Positions 18,664 through 26,703 of a DNA stretch of 64,000 nucleotides are shown here, one piece after another (positions within the stretch are counted from its first letter, which is position 1; the number at the start of each line of letters is the position of its first letter). Made by a program: the position numbers and the translations under genes. Origin of the DNA: an uncultured Bacteroides sp. Lineage in GTDB: Bacteria; Bacteroidota; Bacteroidia; Bacteroidales; Bacteroidaceae. The stretch spans positions 62,001 to 126,000 of the forward strand of contig CAAFTU010000069.1 in NCBI GenBank assembly GCA_900766005.1. The letters run 5' to 3'. The notes beneath the pieces were generated by a model. The model saw nothing but the letters and a program-made list of their open reading frames with translations. It was not told where the DNA came from and made no database searches.

Positions 18664-19589
18664 TTTTCTTGTTTTTGTTCACGAACCGCACGCTCCATTT
18701 CCTTGCACTCCGATGCAGTATGTTTCCAACGCTTATGCGACCACAACCAATAAGCCGGTTCCCTACGGAGTGTCTGCTCCAGACGCTGAGAAAACATTTC
18801 AGTAATCTCTCCCTCTCCCGTTTCCTTGGGAGTAGCAGTCATCAGTTTAAACTCCGCCTCACAATAGCCCCGACGCGTTTTCGTCAGTTCACAGTAAAAT
18901 ACCGGAAAATTCATCATCTTGGCAATCCGTTCCGCACCGTTCAAAAAAGCCGTTTCCTGTCCCAAGAAAGTGGTCCAATAACGGTCACCGCTGGGCCATT
19001 GATCCGTAATCAGCCCCACCACCATTTTCTTACCCTGGTGCTTCAGCTTGATAATTTCGCGAGCTGTGGAATGCTTGGGAACATTATAGCCACCAAAACG
19101 AGAGCGAATCCGCTTAAACAGTTCATCCAGATATTTATCCTTCAACGGTTTATACACCTGCATCGGAACATCTCCCGGCTTCATGGCAGCCCCCATGCCA
19201 ATCAGCCATTCATAATTGGCATAATGAGGTATCATCAAGATAATTCCACCATATTTTTCGGTAAACTCAAGATACTGTTCCGTGTTCTTATACACCATTC
19301 TCTTGCGGAGATCTGCAGCCGACATATGCAGCAGTTTCAAATCCTCCAACAGATAATCGGACAGATACCGGTAAAACCGACGCTCAATCTGCCGTCTTTC
19401 TTTGTCTGATTTTTCAGGAAACGAACGGAGCAGATTATCCCGAACCACCTTCCGACGATATCCGACAATGCGGTACATCAGAAAATAATTCAAATCGGAC
19501 AAAAGATACAACACACAGAACGGAAGCGCAGAAAACAGCCACATTCCCGCATAGACCAGTCCATAAATGAATCTCGACTTCATACTCAC
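18660..19589 (-). CDS. LpxL/HtrB-type lipid A acyltransferase
   Basis: The 309-residue protein has one N-terminal hydrophobic helix. The HX4E catalytic motif lies in IPHYANYEW (about 120-128), and a later MVVGLITDQWP block is typical of the lysophospholipid-acyltransferase branch that acylates Kdo-lipid A precursors. It acts at the inner face of the inner membrane. It overlaps mtaB upstream and the glycosyltransferase downstream by 4 bp each. Co-location with LptD-like and PagL-like genes supports a lipid A role. Confidence 0.85.
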   Translation of the reverse strand: MSMKSRFIYGLVYAGMWLFSALPFCVLYLLSDLNYFLMYRIVGYRRKVVRDNLLRSFPEKSDKERRQIERRFYRYLSDYLLEDLKLLHMSAADLRKRMVYKNTEQYLEFTEKYGGIILMIPHYANYEWLIGMGAAMKPGDVPMQVYKPLKDKYLDELFKRIRSRFGGYNVPKHSTAREIIKLKHQGKKMVVGLITDQWPSGDRYWTTFLGQETAFLNGAERIAKMMNFPVFYCELTKTRRGYCEAEFKLMTATPKETGEGEITEMFSQRLEQTLRREPAYWLWSHKRWKHTASECKEMERAVREQKQEK

Positions 19590-20905
19590 TCCAGTATTAT
19601 GCCTTTCAGCGCCGTTTTATCATCTGTAAATTCTCCTAAACGTACCTGTACCAAATGGTTATCGAGCGCATTATCACCCTCTACTTCCACACGGATATAA
19701 TTGGCTGTAAAACCATGCATCGGAGCACCTGCTTTTGACTTTTCCATCAGCACCGGCAAAGTGTGCCCGATATGACGGGCATAAAAAGCCTGCGTTTTTT
19801 CATCCGACAAAGCCAAAAGACGCTGGCTGCGCTGATGCTTTTCTTCGGGCGAAACGACGTAATCAATCTTGAGCGCCTGTGTGCCCGGACGCTCCGAATA
19901 ACTGAATACATGAAGCTGCGTCACATCCAGTCCCGAAATAAACTCATATGCTTTTTCAAAATATTCGGGAGTTTCACCTCGCGTGCCCACAATCACATCC
20001 ACACCGATAAAAGCATCCGGCATCACCTCCTTTATCTTCTTCACTTTAGAGGCAAAAAGAGCCGTATCATACCGACGACGCATCAACTTCAACACTTCAT
20101 CGCAACCTGATTGCAAAGGAATATGGAAATGAGGCATAAACCTACGCGAATGAGCGACATAATCAATAATTTCATCCGTGAGCAAATTAGGTTCGATCGA
20201 AGAAATACGATAACGCTCCACCCCCTCTACCTGATCCAATGCTTTCACCAGATCAAAAAAAGACTCTCCGGTAGTCTTGCCGAAGTCGCCGATATTCACC
20301 CCTGTCAGCACAATCTCCTTGCCCCCTTCGGCCACCGCTTGCTGTACCTGCTCCACCATAGAAGCAATACTGCCGTTTCTGCTTCGTCCACGGGCAAAAG
20401 GAATGGTGCAATAAGAACAGAAATAATCACATCCGTCCTGCACCTTCAAGAAATAGCGCGTCCGGTCCCCACGGGAACAAGAGGGAGAAAATGAACGGAT
20501 GTCTTTCGTGGCCGTAGTGATTGCTTCACCCGATTCGTGCTTTTGCAAGTCACCCAAATAATTCAGCAACTCCCCTTTCTGCTCGGCACCCAAAACGACA
20601 TCCACCCCTTCAATCTGGGCCACTTCCCCCGGCTTCAATTGGGCATAACAACCCGTGACAACCACAAAAGCACCCGGATGCTGTTTCACAAGACGATGAA
20701 TAGCCTGGCGGCATTTCTTATCGGCAGTTTCGGTCACCGAACAAGTATTTACAACACAAATATCAGCTTTTTCTCCCTTACGGGCCGTTCTGACACCTGC
20801 CTCACGCAGGATTTTGCCAATGGTTGAGGTCTCTGAAAAATTCAATTTACAGCCCAACGTATAGTAAACGGCTGTCTTATTCTGGAATACGGTAGTATCT
20901 ATCAT
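19586..20905 (-). CDS. mtaB: tRNA t6A37 methylthiotransferase MtaB
   Basis: This 439-residue radical-SAM protein has the N-terminal MTTase cysteines (Cys19, Cys55 and the TGCYAQL cysteine), the radical-SAM CxxxCxxC in DGCDYFCSYC (about 159-166), and a C-terminal TRAM domain (about 370-435). The opening YYTLGCKLNFSET is the signature of the MtaB group rather than MiaB or RimO. It converts t6A to ms2t6A at position 37 of tRNAs. It is the first gene of a three-gene overlapping run. The -7 box TATTTTTG lies at 20932-20939. Confidence 0.92.
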   Translation of the reverse strand: MIDTTVFQNKTAVYYTLGCKLNFSETSTIGKILREAGVRTARKGEKADICVVNTCSVTETADKKCRQAIHRLVKQHPGAFVVVTGCYAQLKPGEVAQIEGVDVVLGAEQKGELLNYLGDLQKHESGEAITTATKDIRSFSPSCSRGDRTRYFLKVQDGCDYFCSYCTIPFARGRSRNGSIASMVEQVQQAVAEGGKEIVLTGVNIGDFGKTTGESFFDLVKALDQVEGVERYRISSIEPNLLTDEIIDYVAHSRRFMPHFHIPLQSGCDEVLKLMRRRYDTALFASKVKKIKEVMPDAFIGVDVIVGTRGETPEYFEKAYEFISGLDVTQLHVFSYSERPGTQALKIDYVVSPEEKHQRSQRLLALSDEKTQAFYARHIGHTLPVLMEKSKAGAPMHGFTANYIRVEVEGDNALDNHLVQVRLGEFTDDKTALKGIILE

Positions 20906-20961
20906 AAGTTACAATCATACATTATTTGGTGCAAAAATACACATTATATTAGTAAAACCCT

Positions 20962-20991
20962 TTTGGATACGAAAGTTTATTCCTATTTTTG
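20962..20991 (+). promoter_or_regulatory. Promoter of the acyl-CoA ligase gene
   Basis: TTTG (20962-20965), 18 bp, then TATTTTTG (20984-20991), 23 bp before the ATG. The 109-bp region also carries the divergent mtaB promoter. Confidence 0.6.
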
Positions 20992-21014
20992 CACAATTCA
21001 CTAAAAAACGTGCA

Positions 21015-22688
21015 ATGATTAAAGAGAATTTTATTAAACTCTACGAAAACAGTTTTCGTGAGCATTGGGATTTGCCCTGCTATACAGACTACGGGGAAAA
21101 GACTCAATATACTTATGGGCAAGTAGCAGAAGAAATAGCTCGCTTGCATTTGTTGTTCAAACATTGTAGTCTTCGCAGAGGAGATAAAATATCCATTATC
21201 GGAAAGAACAACTCTCGCTGGTGTATTGCCTATATGGCTACCATCACCTATGGAGCGATTGTCGTTCCTATCTTACAGGATTTTACTCCGCATGATGTTC
21301 ACCACATCGTTAATCATTCCGAATCTGTCTTTTTATTTACAAGCGATGCTATTTGGGAAAACTTGGAGGAGGAAAAACTAGCCGGCATTAGAGGCGTCTT
21401 CTCACTCACAGATTTCCGCTGCCTGTACCAGCGAGATGGAGAAACCATCCAAAAGTTCCTCAAGAATGCTGATAACGAAATGAACAAAGTATATCCGAAC
21501 GGATTCCGTCCGGAAGACGTGCAATATACTACGCTATCCAACGACAAAGTAATGCTGCTAAACTACACGTCGGGCACAACCGGATTCAGTAAGGGAGTGA
21601 TGCTGACAGGTAACAACCTGGCCGGCAACGTGACCTTCGGTATCCGCACGGAACTGCTTAAGAAAGGAGACAAAGTACTCTCTTTCCTTCCCCTGGCGCA
21701 TGCATATGGTTGTGCATTCGACTTTCTCACAGCAACTGCCGTAGGTACGCATGTGACGCTGCTGGGCAAAACGCCTTCTCCAAAAATTATCATGAAAGCG
21801 TTTGAGGAAGTGAAGCCCAACCTGATTATTACCGTGCCGCTCGTCATTGAAAAAATATATAAGAATATCATCCAGCCTCTCATCAGCAAAAGAGGAATGA
21901 AATGGGCATTGAACATTCCTTTGCTCGACACGCAAATCTACAATCAGATACGCAAACGACTGATTGATGCACTGGGTGGCCGATTCAAGGAAATCATTAT
22001 CGGAGGAGCTGCCATGGACAAAGAAGTGGAAGCTTTCTTCCACAAAATCAAGTTCCCTTTCACGATTGGTTATGGTATGACCGAATGCGGACCGCTTATC
22101 AGCTATTCTCCCTGGAATGAATTTGTATTGGGTTCTTCCGGCAAGATTCTTGATATCATGGAAGCCCGTATCTTCAAAGAAAACCCCAATAGCGAACTTG
22201 GAGAAATTCAAGTGCGAGGCGAAAACACCATGACAGGATATTACAAAAATCCGGAAGCAACACAAGATGTCTTTACAGAAGACGGCTGGCTGCGCACAGG
22301 AGACTTGGGAACAATGGATGCCAACGGCAATATCTTCATCCGCGGCCGACTGAAAACCATGATTCTGAGTTCAAACGGACAAAATATCTTCCCGGAAGAG
22401 CTGGAAAGCAAACTGAACAACCTGCCGTTTGTACTGGAAAGCATCGTGATAGAACGGAACAAAAAGCTGGTGGCTTTGGTTTATGCCGACTATGAAGCAT
22501 TGGATTCATTGGGTTTGAATACTCCGGAAAACATCAAAACAATTATGGATGAAAACCTGAAAAACCTCAATAGCAATGTAGCAGCCTACGAAAAAATAAG
22601 CAAAATACAGTTGTATCCTACGGAATTTGAAAAAACACCGAAAAAGAGCATCAAGCGATATTTATACAACAGTATAGCTATCGACTAA
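21015..22688 (+). CDS. AMP-forming acyl-CoA synthetase (long-chain fatty acid-CoA ligase type)
   Basis: The 557-residue ANL-superfamily enzyme has the P-loop LNYTSGTTGFSKGVML (about 182-197), the adenine-binding IGYGMTECGP (about 352-361), the ribose-contacting TGDLGTMDANG (about 432), and a C-terminal Lys in EKTPKKSIKRYLY. It activates a carboxylic acid, most likely a fatty acid, through an acyl-AMP. It has no transmembrane segment. Substrate length cannot be judged. It is transcribed alone from a consensus-like promoter. Confidence 0.9.
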   Translation: MIKENFIKLYENSFREHWDLPCYTDYGEKTQYTYGQVAEEIARLHLLFKHCSLRRGDKISIIGKNNSRWCIAYMATITYGAIVVPILQDFTPHDVHHIVNHSESVFLFTSDAIWENLEEEKLAGIRGVFSLTDFRCLYQRDGETIQKFLKNADNEMNKVYPNGFRPEDVQYTTLSNDKVMLLNYTSGTTGFSKGVMLTGNNLAGNVTFGIRTELLKKGDKVLSFLPLAHAYGCAFDFLTATAVGTHVTLLGKTPSPKIIMKAFEEVKPNLIITVPLVIEKIYKNIIQPLISKRGMKWALNIPLLDTQIYNQIRKRLIDALGGRFKEIIIGGAAMDKEVEAFFHKIKFPFTIGYGMTECGPLISYSPWNEFVLGSSGKILDIMEARIFKENPNSELGEIQVRGENTMTGYYKNPEATQDVFTEDGWLRTGDLGTMDANGNIFIRGRLKTMILSSNGQNIFPEELESKLNNLPFVLESIVIERNKKLVALVYADYEALDSLGLNTPENIKTIMDENLKNLNSNVAAYEKISKIQLYPTEFEKTPKKSIKRYLYNSIAID

Positions 22689-22787
22689 CTTGCTATCATA
22701 CAAACAAATAAAGAATCGCTGTGGATAGCTACACAAAAAAATATAAAAAAAGTTGGCTTTGCTAGAACAATCTATTGAAAAAGTACA

Positions 22788-22795
22788 TACCTTTG
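22788..22795 (+). promoter_or_regulatory. -7 box of the small lipoprotein gene
   Basis: TACCTTTG fits TAnnTTTG, giving a leader of about 45 bp. No -33 box at proper spacing is seen. Confidence 0.5.
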
Positions 22796-22844
22796 CATCG
22801 TTTTAATAAAGCAAATGATTGTATTACATTAAAAAGCAAAGAAA

Positions 22845-23087
22845 ATGAAAAAATTAGTTTTGATGGTCGTAGCTATCGCAGCCGTATCTTTCGCATCTTG
22901 TGGTGGTAACAAAGCAGCAGACGCTGCACAAGCAACTGCTGATTCTATCCGTGTTGCAGATTCATTGAAAACAGTAGAAGCTGCTGCAGCAGCAGAAGCT
23001 CAAGTTGCAGAAGCTGATACAACAGCAACTGAAGGCGAACAAGTTGTAGAAGGCGAACAAGCTAAAACTGAAGCTGAAGCAAAATAA
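22845..23087 (+). CDS. Small Ala/Glu-rich lipoprotein
   Basis: The 80-residue protein has a type II signal peptide ending in FASCGGN (lipidated Cys about residue 20). The rest is low-complexity Ala, Glu, Thr and Gln, probably disordered or helical. Such proteins are common and abundant in Bacteroides envelopes, but the function is unknown. It is the last chromosomal gene before the prophage; roughly 50 bp of host sequence follow its stop. Confidence 0.8.
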   Translation: MKKLVLMVVAIAAVSFASCGGNKAADAAQATADSIRVADSLKTVEAAAAAEAQVAEADTTATEGEQVVEGEQAKTEAEAK

Positions 23088-23152
23088 TTCAAGCTTAAGT
23101 CTAGAGAGAATTGAAAGTCTTACAATCGGAAAATCATTTTGTGAAAAATCGC

Positions 23153-23204
23153 AAAACAAAATGTGAATTTCAACACTTTTTAAATAAAAACAAAATGTGA
23201 ATTT
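23153..23204. repeat. Two direct 18-bp repeats at the prophage right end
   Basis: AAAACAAAATGTGAATTT occurs at 23153-23170 and again at 23187-23204 (period 34). The position just inside the element end is where a MuA-type transposase binds. The core AAAACAAAATG recurs in the inverted sense, as expected for opposite ends, at 57900-57910 and 58587-58597. Confidence 0.6.
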
Positions 23205-23246
23205 ACATCAAAAAATAAATAAAATTTTGAGGATTAAATATCACAC

Positions 23247-23280
23247 AAAAAAGGCTTAGATATTATTCTAAGCCTTTTTT
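23247..23280 (-). terminator. Terminator of the right-end two-gene unit
   Basis: A perfect 14-bp stem (23247-23260 with 23267-23280) has A and T runs. The stop codon of the HTH gene (23268-23270) lies inside the stem. Confidence 0.9.
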
Positions 23281-23549
23281 GCATAAGCTAATATAGCTTT
23301 ATTAATTATTTCGGAAGGATTTTGAAATTCAGAAAGCAATTCCAAAACTTCAAAAGTAGCAATAAATGTAATTTTTTGTTTTTTTGTTTTTTTAGGCCTC
23401 TTATCAACATTATTTTCTCTGAGCAAGCGATATATTGTTTGTTCAGATTTAATGCCTGTATCAGCCATTATTTGCTTTATTGGTAAACCTTTTATGTAAA
23501 GGCTTATAAGTTTTTTTTCTTGTTCTTCTGTAATTAATTTTGGTCGCAT
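23268..23549 (-). CDS. Small helix-turn-helix protein
   Basis: The 93-residue protein starts with a resolvase/homeodomain-like HTH: EEQEKKLISLYIKGLPIKQI followed by TGIKSEQTIYRLLRE (about 8-45). A Lys-rich linker and a short C-terminal helix complete it. The fold suggests DNA binding, but no catalytic recombinase domain is present. It is second in a two-gene unit whose promoter is studded with 11-bp operator-like repeats, so autoregulation is plausible. The region is more AT-rich than the late genes. The biological role is unknown. Confidence 0.75.
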   Translation of the reverse strand: MRPKLITEEQEKKLISLYIKGLPIKQIMADTGIKSEQTIYRLLRENNVDKRPKKTKKQKITFIATFEVLELLSEFQNPSEIINKAILAYAKKA

Positions 23550-23551
23550 AA

Positions 23552-23758
23552 TTAATATATAAGTGCATCTTCTATTTTAGCAGAATAAGGTCTTCCCAGT
23601 TGATCCTTCACGTTTTTTCTTTCCAAATCAATGGATAATCCTGTAATGTCAATACCAGCTTCTTTTGCCAATTCTTTTACTTGTTCTTCATCTTCAGCTA
23701 TTGCATGATATAATACACAACTGTAATTGTCTTCTTGATATAAATTGTATGAATTCAT
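23552..23758 (-). CDS. Hypothetical 68-residue protein of the right-end unit
   Basis: I chose the ATG at 23758 because a full promoter lies just upstream (23804-23835). A longer open frame to 23920 would run through that promoter and encode an implausible, Cys-, Tyr- and Ile-rich leader. The protein is acidic, with a central AEDEEQVKELAKEAGID helix. No family is recognised. The next gene, encoding the HTH protein, starts 2 bp after its stop, so the pair is one unit. Confidence 0.65.
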   Translation of the reverse strand: MNSYNLYQEDNYSCVLYHAIAEDEEQVKELAKEAGIDITGLSIDLERKNVKDQLGRPYSAKIEDALIY

Positions 23759-23791
23759 AATGTTTGTTTTTATATTGTTATCACTTGTTTT

Positions 23792-23872
23792 ATTATCACA
23801 ATGCAAATTTAAAATATTGTGATAATATATGCAAACATTATCACAATTATTTTTATAAAACATTGTGATAAT
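23792..23872. promoter_or_regulatory. Array of four 11-bp operator-like repeats
   Basis: ATTATCACAAT occurs exactly at 23792 and 23837, and its reverse complement at 23816 and 23862, giving alternating orientation with starts 24, 21 and 25 bp apart. A partial copy (TTATCAC) lies near 23778. One copy lies inside the -33/-7 spacer, one overlaps the expected start point and two lie upstream. This is the layout of a repressed promoter. Confidence 0.75.
23804..23835 (-). promoter_or_regulatory. Consensus promoter of the right-end two-gene unit
   Basis: On the minus strand, TTTG (23832-23835), 20 bp, then TAAATTTG (23804-23811) is a perfect match to the Bacteroides pattern, with a leader of about 40 bp to the ATG at 23758. 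Confidence 0.8.
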
Positions 23873-23881
23873 GTAAAAAAT

Positions 23882-23912
23882 AAAAGGCCCACATATAATT
23901 GTGAGCCTTTTT
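23882..23912 (-). terminator. Terminator of the 26.2-23.9 kb operon
   Basis: AAAAGGCCCAC (23882-23892) pairs with GTGAGCCTTTT (23901-23911), with one mismatch, and is flanked by A and T runs. It separates the unknown-gene operon from the right-end unit. Confidence 0.75.
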
Positions 23913-23936
23913 AAAAGCAATTAAAAAGCCTTTAAA

Positions 23937-24425
23937 TTACTTTTTAACCGCTTGCATATAATGCCAAATCTTACCTTCTGCAGCATCTTCATCTTGGAAG
24001 AAGTACTTGTATGCTGCTTTCAATATTGTTTCGTCATCAAGCACCTGACACATGTCAGAATAGAACGCATTAAATGCTACATACTTGTCCCAGCAAGTTG
24101 TCCCAGAAGGAAAAGCCAAACCTTTTGTAGCTTCTTCTATTTGCGCTTTGCTCCAATACTCTCCGCTTCTCCGATCGCCTGATTTACCAGTGTATCTGAT
24201 TTGAGCGACATCATATCTAGCAAAGTCTTCGTTGTAATGAGGGCCATAGAACAATTCATGTTGTTCTCTCATAAATTTCCAGTAACCTTCTTTAGACAAT
24301 TCACCTCGCTGCGCCATTGCCATATACTTTGCAGCCATACAAGCAGAAGCCCACATTTTTTGTTCACTTACCACGCCTGCAGCTTTAGCTTCTTCAAGCA
24401 TACTATCATAACTGTATTCTTTCAT
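23937..24425 (-). CDS. Hypothetical phage protein (162 aa)
   Basis: I do not recognise this family. The protein is helical and aromatic-rich, with several Trp and Tyr residues (KMWASACMAAKYMAMAQRGE, GYWKFMREQHELFYGPHYNED). It has no signal peptide or membrane segment. It is the last of a four-gene run (26179 to 23937), 4 bp after the preceding gene and just ahead of a terminator. The location, after the tail-fibre block, suggests either a late structural accessory or a cargo gene. Confidence 0.7.
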   Translation of the reverse strand: MKEYSYDSMLEEAKAAGVVSEQKMWASACMAAKYMAMAQRGELSKEGYWKFMREQHELFYGPHYNEDFARYDVAQIRYTGKSGDRRSGEYWSKAQIEEATKGLAFPSGTTCWDKYVAFNAFYSDMCQVLDDETILKAAYKYFFQDEDAAEGKIWHYMQAVKK

Positions 24426-24429
24426 ATTC

Positions 24430-24870
24430 TTATTTTAATAATTGTTTAATTTCCAATAAGTCATCAGAGTTTAATCTGATTTTCCCAAGGTCTCCAAATA
24501 AAAAGTCCAGCATAGGATTAGAAGGAATTTCCAAGTTCAACTCACCTTTGCCTATTTTAATGGAAAATCCTGCTAATTGAGTTTCATAGACATCCATCTG
24601 TTTGAATATAGATACAGCATCGTTAATCAGCATATCTGTATCTATATTCCCATTTTCGTCTGCAATAAACAGCATTGCCGCATCTACATAGCTTGATATT
24701 TGTTGATCTGATTTTGCCAAATAGTTTTTCAATCCTCTTTTTAAATAAACGGAAGCAGTTGACAAGCGAGGATGAGAAGAACATAATTGATTGATTTTAC
24801 CTTCTCCCCATGTCTGAATTGCTTTCTTTACATCCGATTTTAACTTATCAATAAATTCAACTGTATACAT
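24430..24870 (-). CDS. Hypothetical phage protein (146 aa)
   Basis: This is a soluble, mainly helical protein with a basic N-terminal half (DKLKSDVKKAI) and a more acidic C-terminal half (ADENGNIDTDMLINDAVSIF). No known motif was found. It lies 3 bp from the coiled-coil gene upstream and 4 bp from the 162-residue gene downstream, so the genes are tightly coupled and probably act in one complex. Confidence 0.65.
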   Translation of the reverse strand: MYTVEFIDKLKSDVKKAIQTWGEGKINQLCSSHPRLSTASVYLKRGLKNYLAKSDQQISSYVDAAMLFIADENGNIDTDMLINDAVSIFKQMDVYETQLAGFSIKIGKGELNLEIPSNPMLDFLFGDLGKIRLNSDDLLEIKQLLK

Positions 24871-24873
24871 GTT

Positions 24874-25374
24874 TTATCCTTTCTTTTCTTTTTTCATTTT
24901 TAAAAAATCAGCATAAGGCATATTAGCATATTTTTCAGTGTACTCCTGGAAAAGCAACAGACTTTTGTTAGCATCTTCAGACATCGTTTTTTTCAATTTC
25001 TTCAAAAGAGAAAGATGATTTTCCAAGGCTTTTTTCCCTTCTGGTGAGCGTTCTACTATGGGGCGCATAATCTTCATATATTCGTTCTGCAATATATTCA
25101 TGACCATGTTTTGAGAATTCTGGAATTCTTGATTCTCATTCAGCATAGAAAATTCACTTTCTGACAATTCAGATGTGATACGATCTATTTCATCCCATAC
25201 AGGCGACTGGCTAGATTGAGGCTGAGATTGAAATTGCTGCAGCTGTTGTCTACGTTGTTCTAACTGCTGTTGAGCTTGCTGAAGCCGAACAATTTCCATA
25301 TCCAAATCAGAAGGATTGGAATAACTAGGTGTGCGCATTAACGGATCATTTCCGCTTACATAGATATTTTGCAT
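24874..25374 (-). CDS. Hypothetical Gln-rich coiled-coil protein
   Basis: The 166-residue protein has a strongly predicted coiled coil (about 26-55) built of Gln-rich repeats (QQAQQQLEQRRQQLQQF), followed by a helical domain. The composition is typical of assembly, scaffold or minor virion proteins, but no family is recognised. It is the second gene of the four-gene run. Confidence 0.65.
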   Translation of the reverse strand: MQNIYVSGNDPLMRTPSYSNPSDLDMEIVRLQQAQQQLEQRRQQLQQFQSQPQSSQSPVWDEIDRITSELSESEFSMLNENQEFQNSQNMVMNILQNEYMKIMRPIVERSPEGKKALENHLSLLKKLKKTMSEDANKSLLLFQEYTEKYANMPYADFLKMKKEKKG

Positions 25375-25447
25375 AATTTTGTTTAATTAGATGGATACAA
25401 AAAGTAGGGCATCCGAAGATGCCCTACTTTTAAATCAGGCTCAATAA

Positions 25448-26179
25448 TTAAGCCCCAGCAGATGCCGCTGGCACACATGAGCAAGGGTTGTAAGAACCAA
25501 ATCCTGTTACAGTAGGAGTATTAGGCAATACAACCTCTCCAGAGATCATGCGGCAGGTTTTGCGATCTGTGTAATTGATACCGGCAGTGTAAGCCTTTTC
25601 AATTTCACACTGGATAAGTTTGTCCTGGTAAGGACGGATAGCAGCATTAATTGCAACTTCTTTTTCCAGGCCGGCAATTCTGTTAGCCAAGATGTCAAAG
25701 TTGTCGCGCTGTCCTTTGTACAAAGCAAATGCATCTGCATTCTGCTTAGCGGTCAAATCGTCAAAGCTGTCACGTGTAGACTTGTACAATCCAAAATCTG
25801 CATCAACCTGAGATTTCCACAGCTGGAATTTTTCGTTCACGTCGATTTCACGTGCTCCGGCCATCATTTCAAGGGTGTTGACTTTCTGAGACCAAATGGT
25901 GTTCGTCAGCTCTACAACATCGTCACACTCTTTAGCCCATGACTGGAATGCAGAGGGAGAGGCAGATGTCGATCCTCCAACGTTGTTAATATTTACATTT
26001 TCAGGCATACCGCCACCAAATCCCAAACCACGGCCGCGGCCCCACAATGCAGCTGCGCCAAGAACAGTACCTGCGATGCCAAAACCTAAGCCTGTGTTGG
26101 CTGTAGACTTAGATGCGTACTTGTGTGCACCATCTTCATGAATTACTTTTTCTACTACTTCTTTCTTTTCAGTATCCAT
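25448..26179 (-). CDS. Hypothetical protein with Gly-rich hydrophobic segment and coiled coil
   Basis: The start at 26179 (MDTEKKEVVEK) is preferred because a -7 box (TAAATTTG on the minus strand, 26223-26230) lies about 45 bp upstream; an earlier in-frame ATG is possible. From the N-terminus the protein has an acidic/basic head, a Gly/Ala hydrophobic stretch (about 28-55, membrane-like), a central helical region with two related KQNADAFALYKGQRDNF-type segments, and a C-terminal Cys pair in YNPCSCVP. The pattern would suit a virion or membrane-inserted protein, but the function is unknown. Confidence 0.65.
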   Translation of the reverse strand: MDTEKKEVVEKVIHEDGAHKYASKSTANTGLGFGIAGTVLGAAALWGRGRGLGFGGGMPENVNINNVGGSTSASPSAFQSWAKECDDVVELTNTIWSQKVNTLEMMAGAREIDVNEKFQLWKSQVDADFGLYKSTRDSFDDLTAKQNADAFALYKGQRDNFDILANRIAGLEKEVAINAAIRPYQDKLIQCEIEKAYTAGINYTDRKTCRMISGEVVLPNTPTVTGFGSYNPCSCVPAASAGA

Positions 26180-26256
26180 ACTTTTAAATTTAATGTTAAT
26201 ACTATGTTTTTTTCTCACATTGCAAATTTATTGTAAGGCAGAAACATAGCATAAGA

Positions 26257-26547
26257 TTACCTTTCGAGCAAATTGCGAACATTTTGCGCATAGCTTGCAA
26301 TAATTTTATTGGATTTCTGTCGACTCATAAAATTGTTATGTAAATTACGAATTGAGGCTGGTGTCTTATGTAAGTATTCTGCAATTTGGTTGGGGTATAA
26401 CCCCTGCTCAACAAGGATATTCACCAGGATACTACGTGCATCTACTACAGGTACAATTTTAGAATTTGACAAGATCATGAATTCCGGTATTTCAGTTTCT
26501 TGTGCAACGAGTGATAAAACGTGAGAAAACAACTGTGTCTTACACAT
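26257..26547 (-). CDS. Small DnaA domain IV-like HTH protein
   Basis: With the ATG at 26547 the protein has 96 residues. VVDARSILVNILVEQGLYPNQIAEYLHKTPASIRNL (quoted in part; about 33-68) follows the same helix pattern as the C-terminal DNA-binding domain of DnaA in this window (VVQARQIAMYL...). It lacks an ATPase domain. It could compete for DnaA boxes or act as a phage regulator; both are inference. It stands between a structured RNA-like locus and the unknown-gene operon. Confidence 0.65.
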   Translation of the reverse strand: MCKTQLFSHVLSLVAQETEIPEFMILSNSKIVPVVDARSILVNILVEQGLYPNQIAEYLHKTPASIRNLHNNFMSRQKSNKIIASYAQNVRNLLER

Positions 26548-26576
26548 AATATTAAAATTTTTATTAAATTTGTATT

Positions 26577-26703
26577 GCCAATCAATCTTTATAACAAAAA
26601 ACAGCACTAAGTAGCGTGAGAGGATATTTGCCCCCGACATAGCTGCTTAGTGCTGTTATTTATAAGATTGATTGGCGTCGTCTTATTTGTCGGGGGCTTT
26701 TTT
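26577..26703 (+). ncRNA. Candidate small RNA: long hairpin with interlocking stem and terminator
   Basis: On the plus strand a -7 box TAAATTTG (26565-26572) places a start near 26579. The predicted transcript opens with a long imperfect hairpin: 26577-26594 pairs with 26660-26676, and 26600-26615 with 26642-26657. The loop sequence GCCCCCGACA (26630-26639) is complementary over 10 bp to TGTCGGGGGC (26688-26697), which is followed by six T. The second pairing can form either a pseudoknot or an alternative terminator. No ORF is present. No -33 box was found, and a minus-strand leader structure is the alternative reading. Confidence 0.45.

Noticed and set aside
23792..23872. CRISPR array
   Set aside because: The 11-bp units alternate in orientation with short uneven spacers and overlap a promoter, so they are operators rather than CRISPR repeats. 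No cas genes are present.
23759..23920. Longer start for the 68-residue gene at 23920
   Set aside because: The extra segment covers the operator array and promoter and encodes an implausible peptide.
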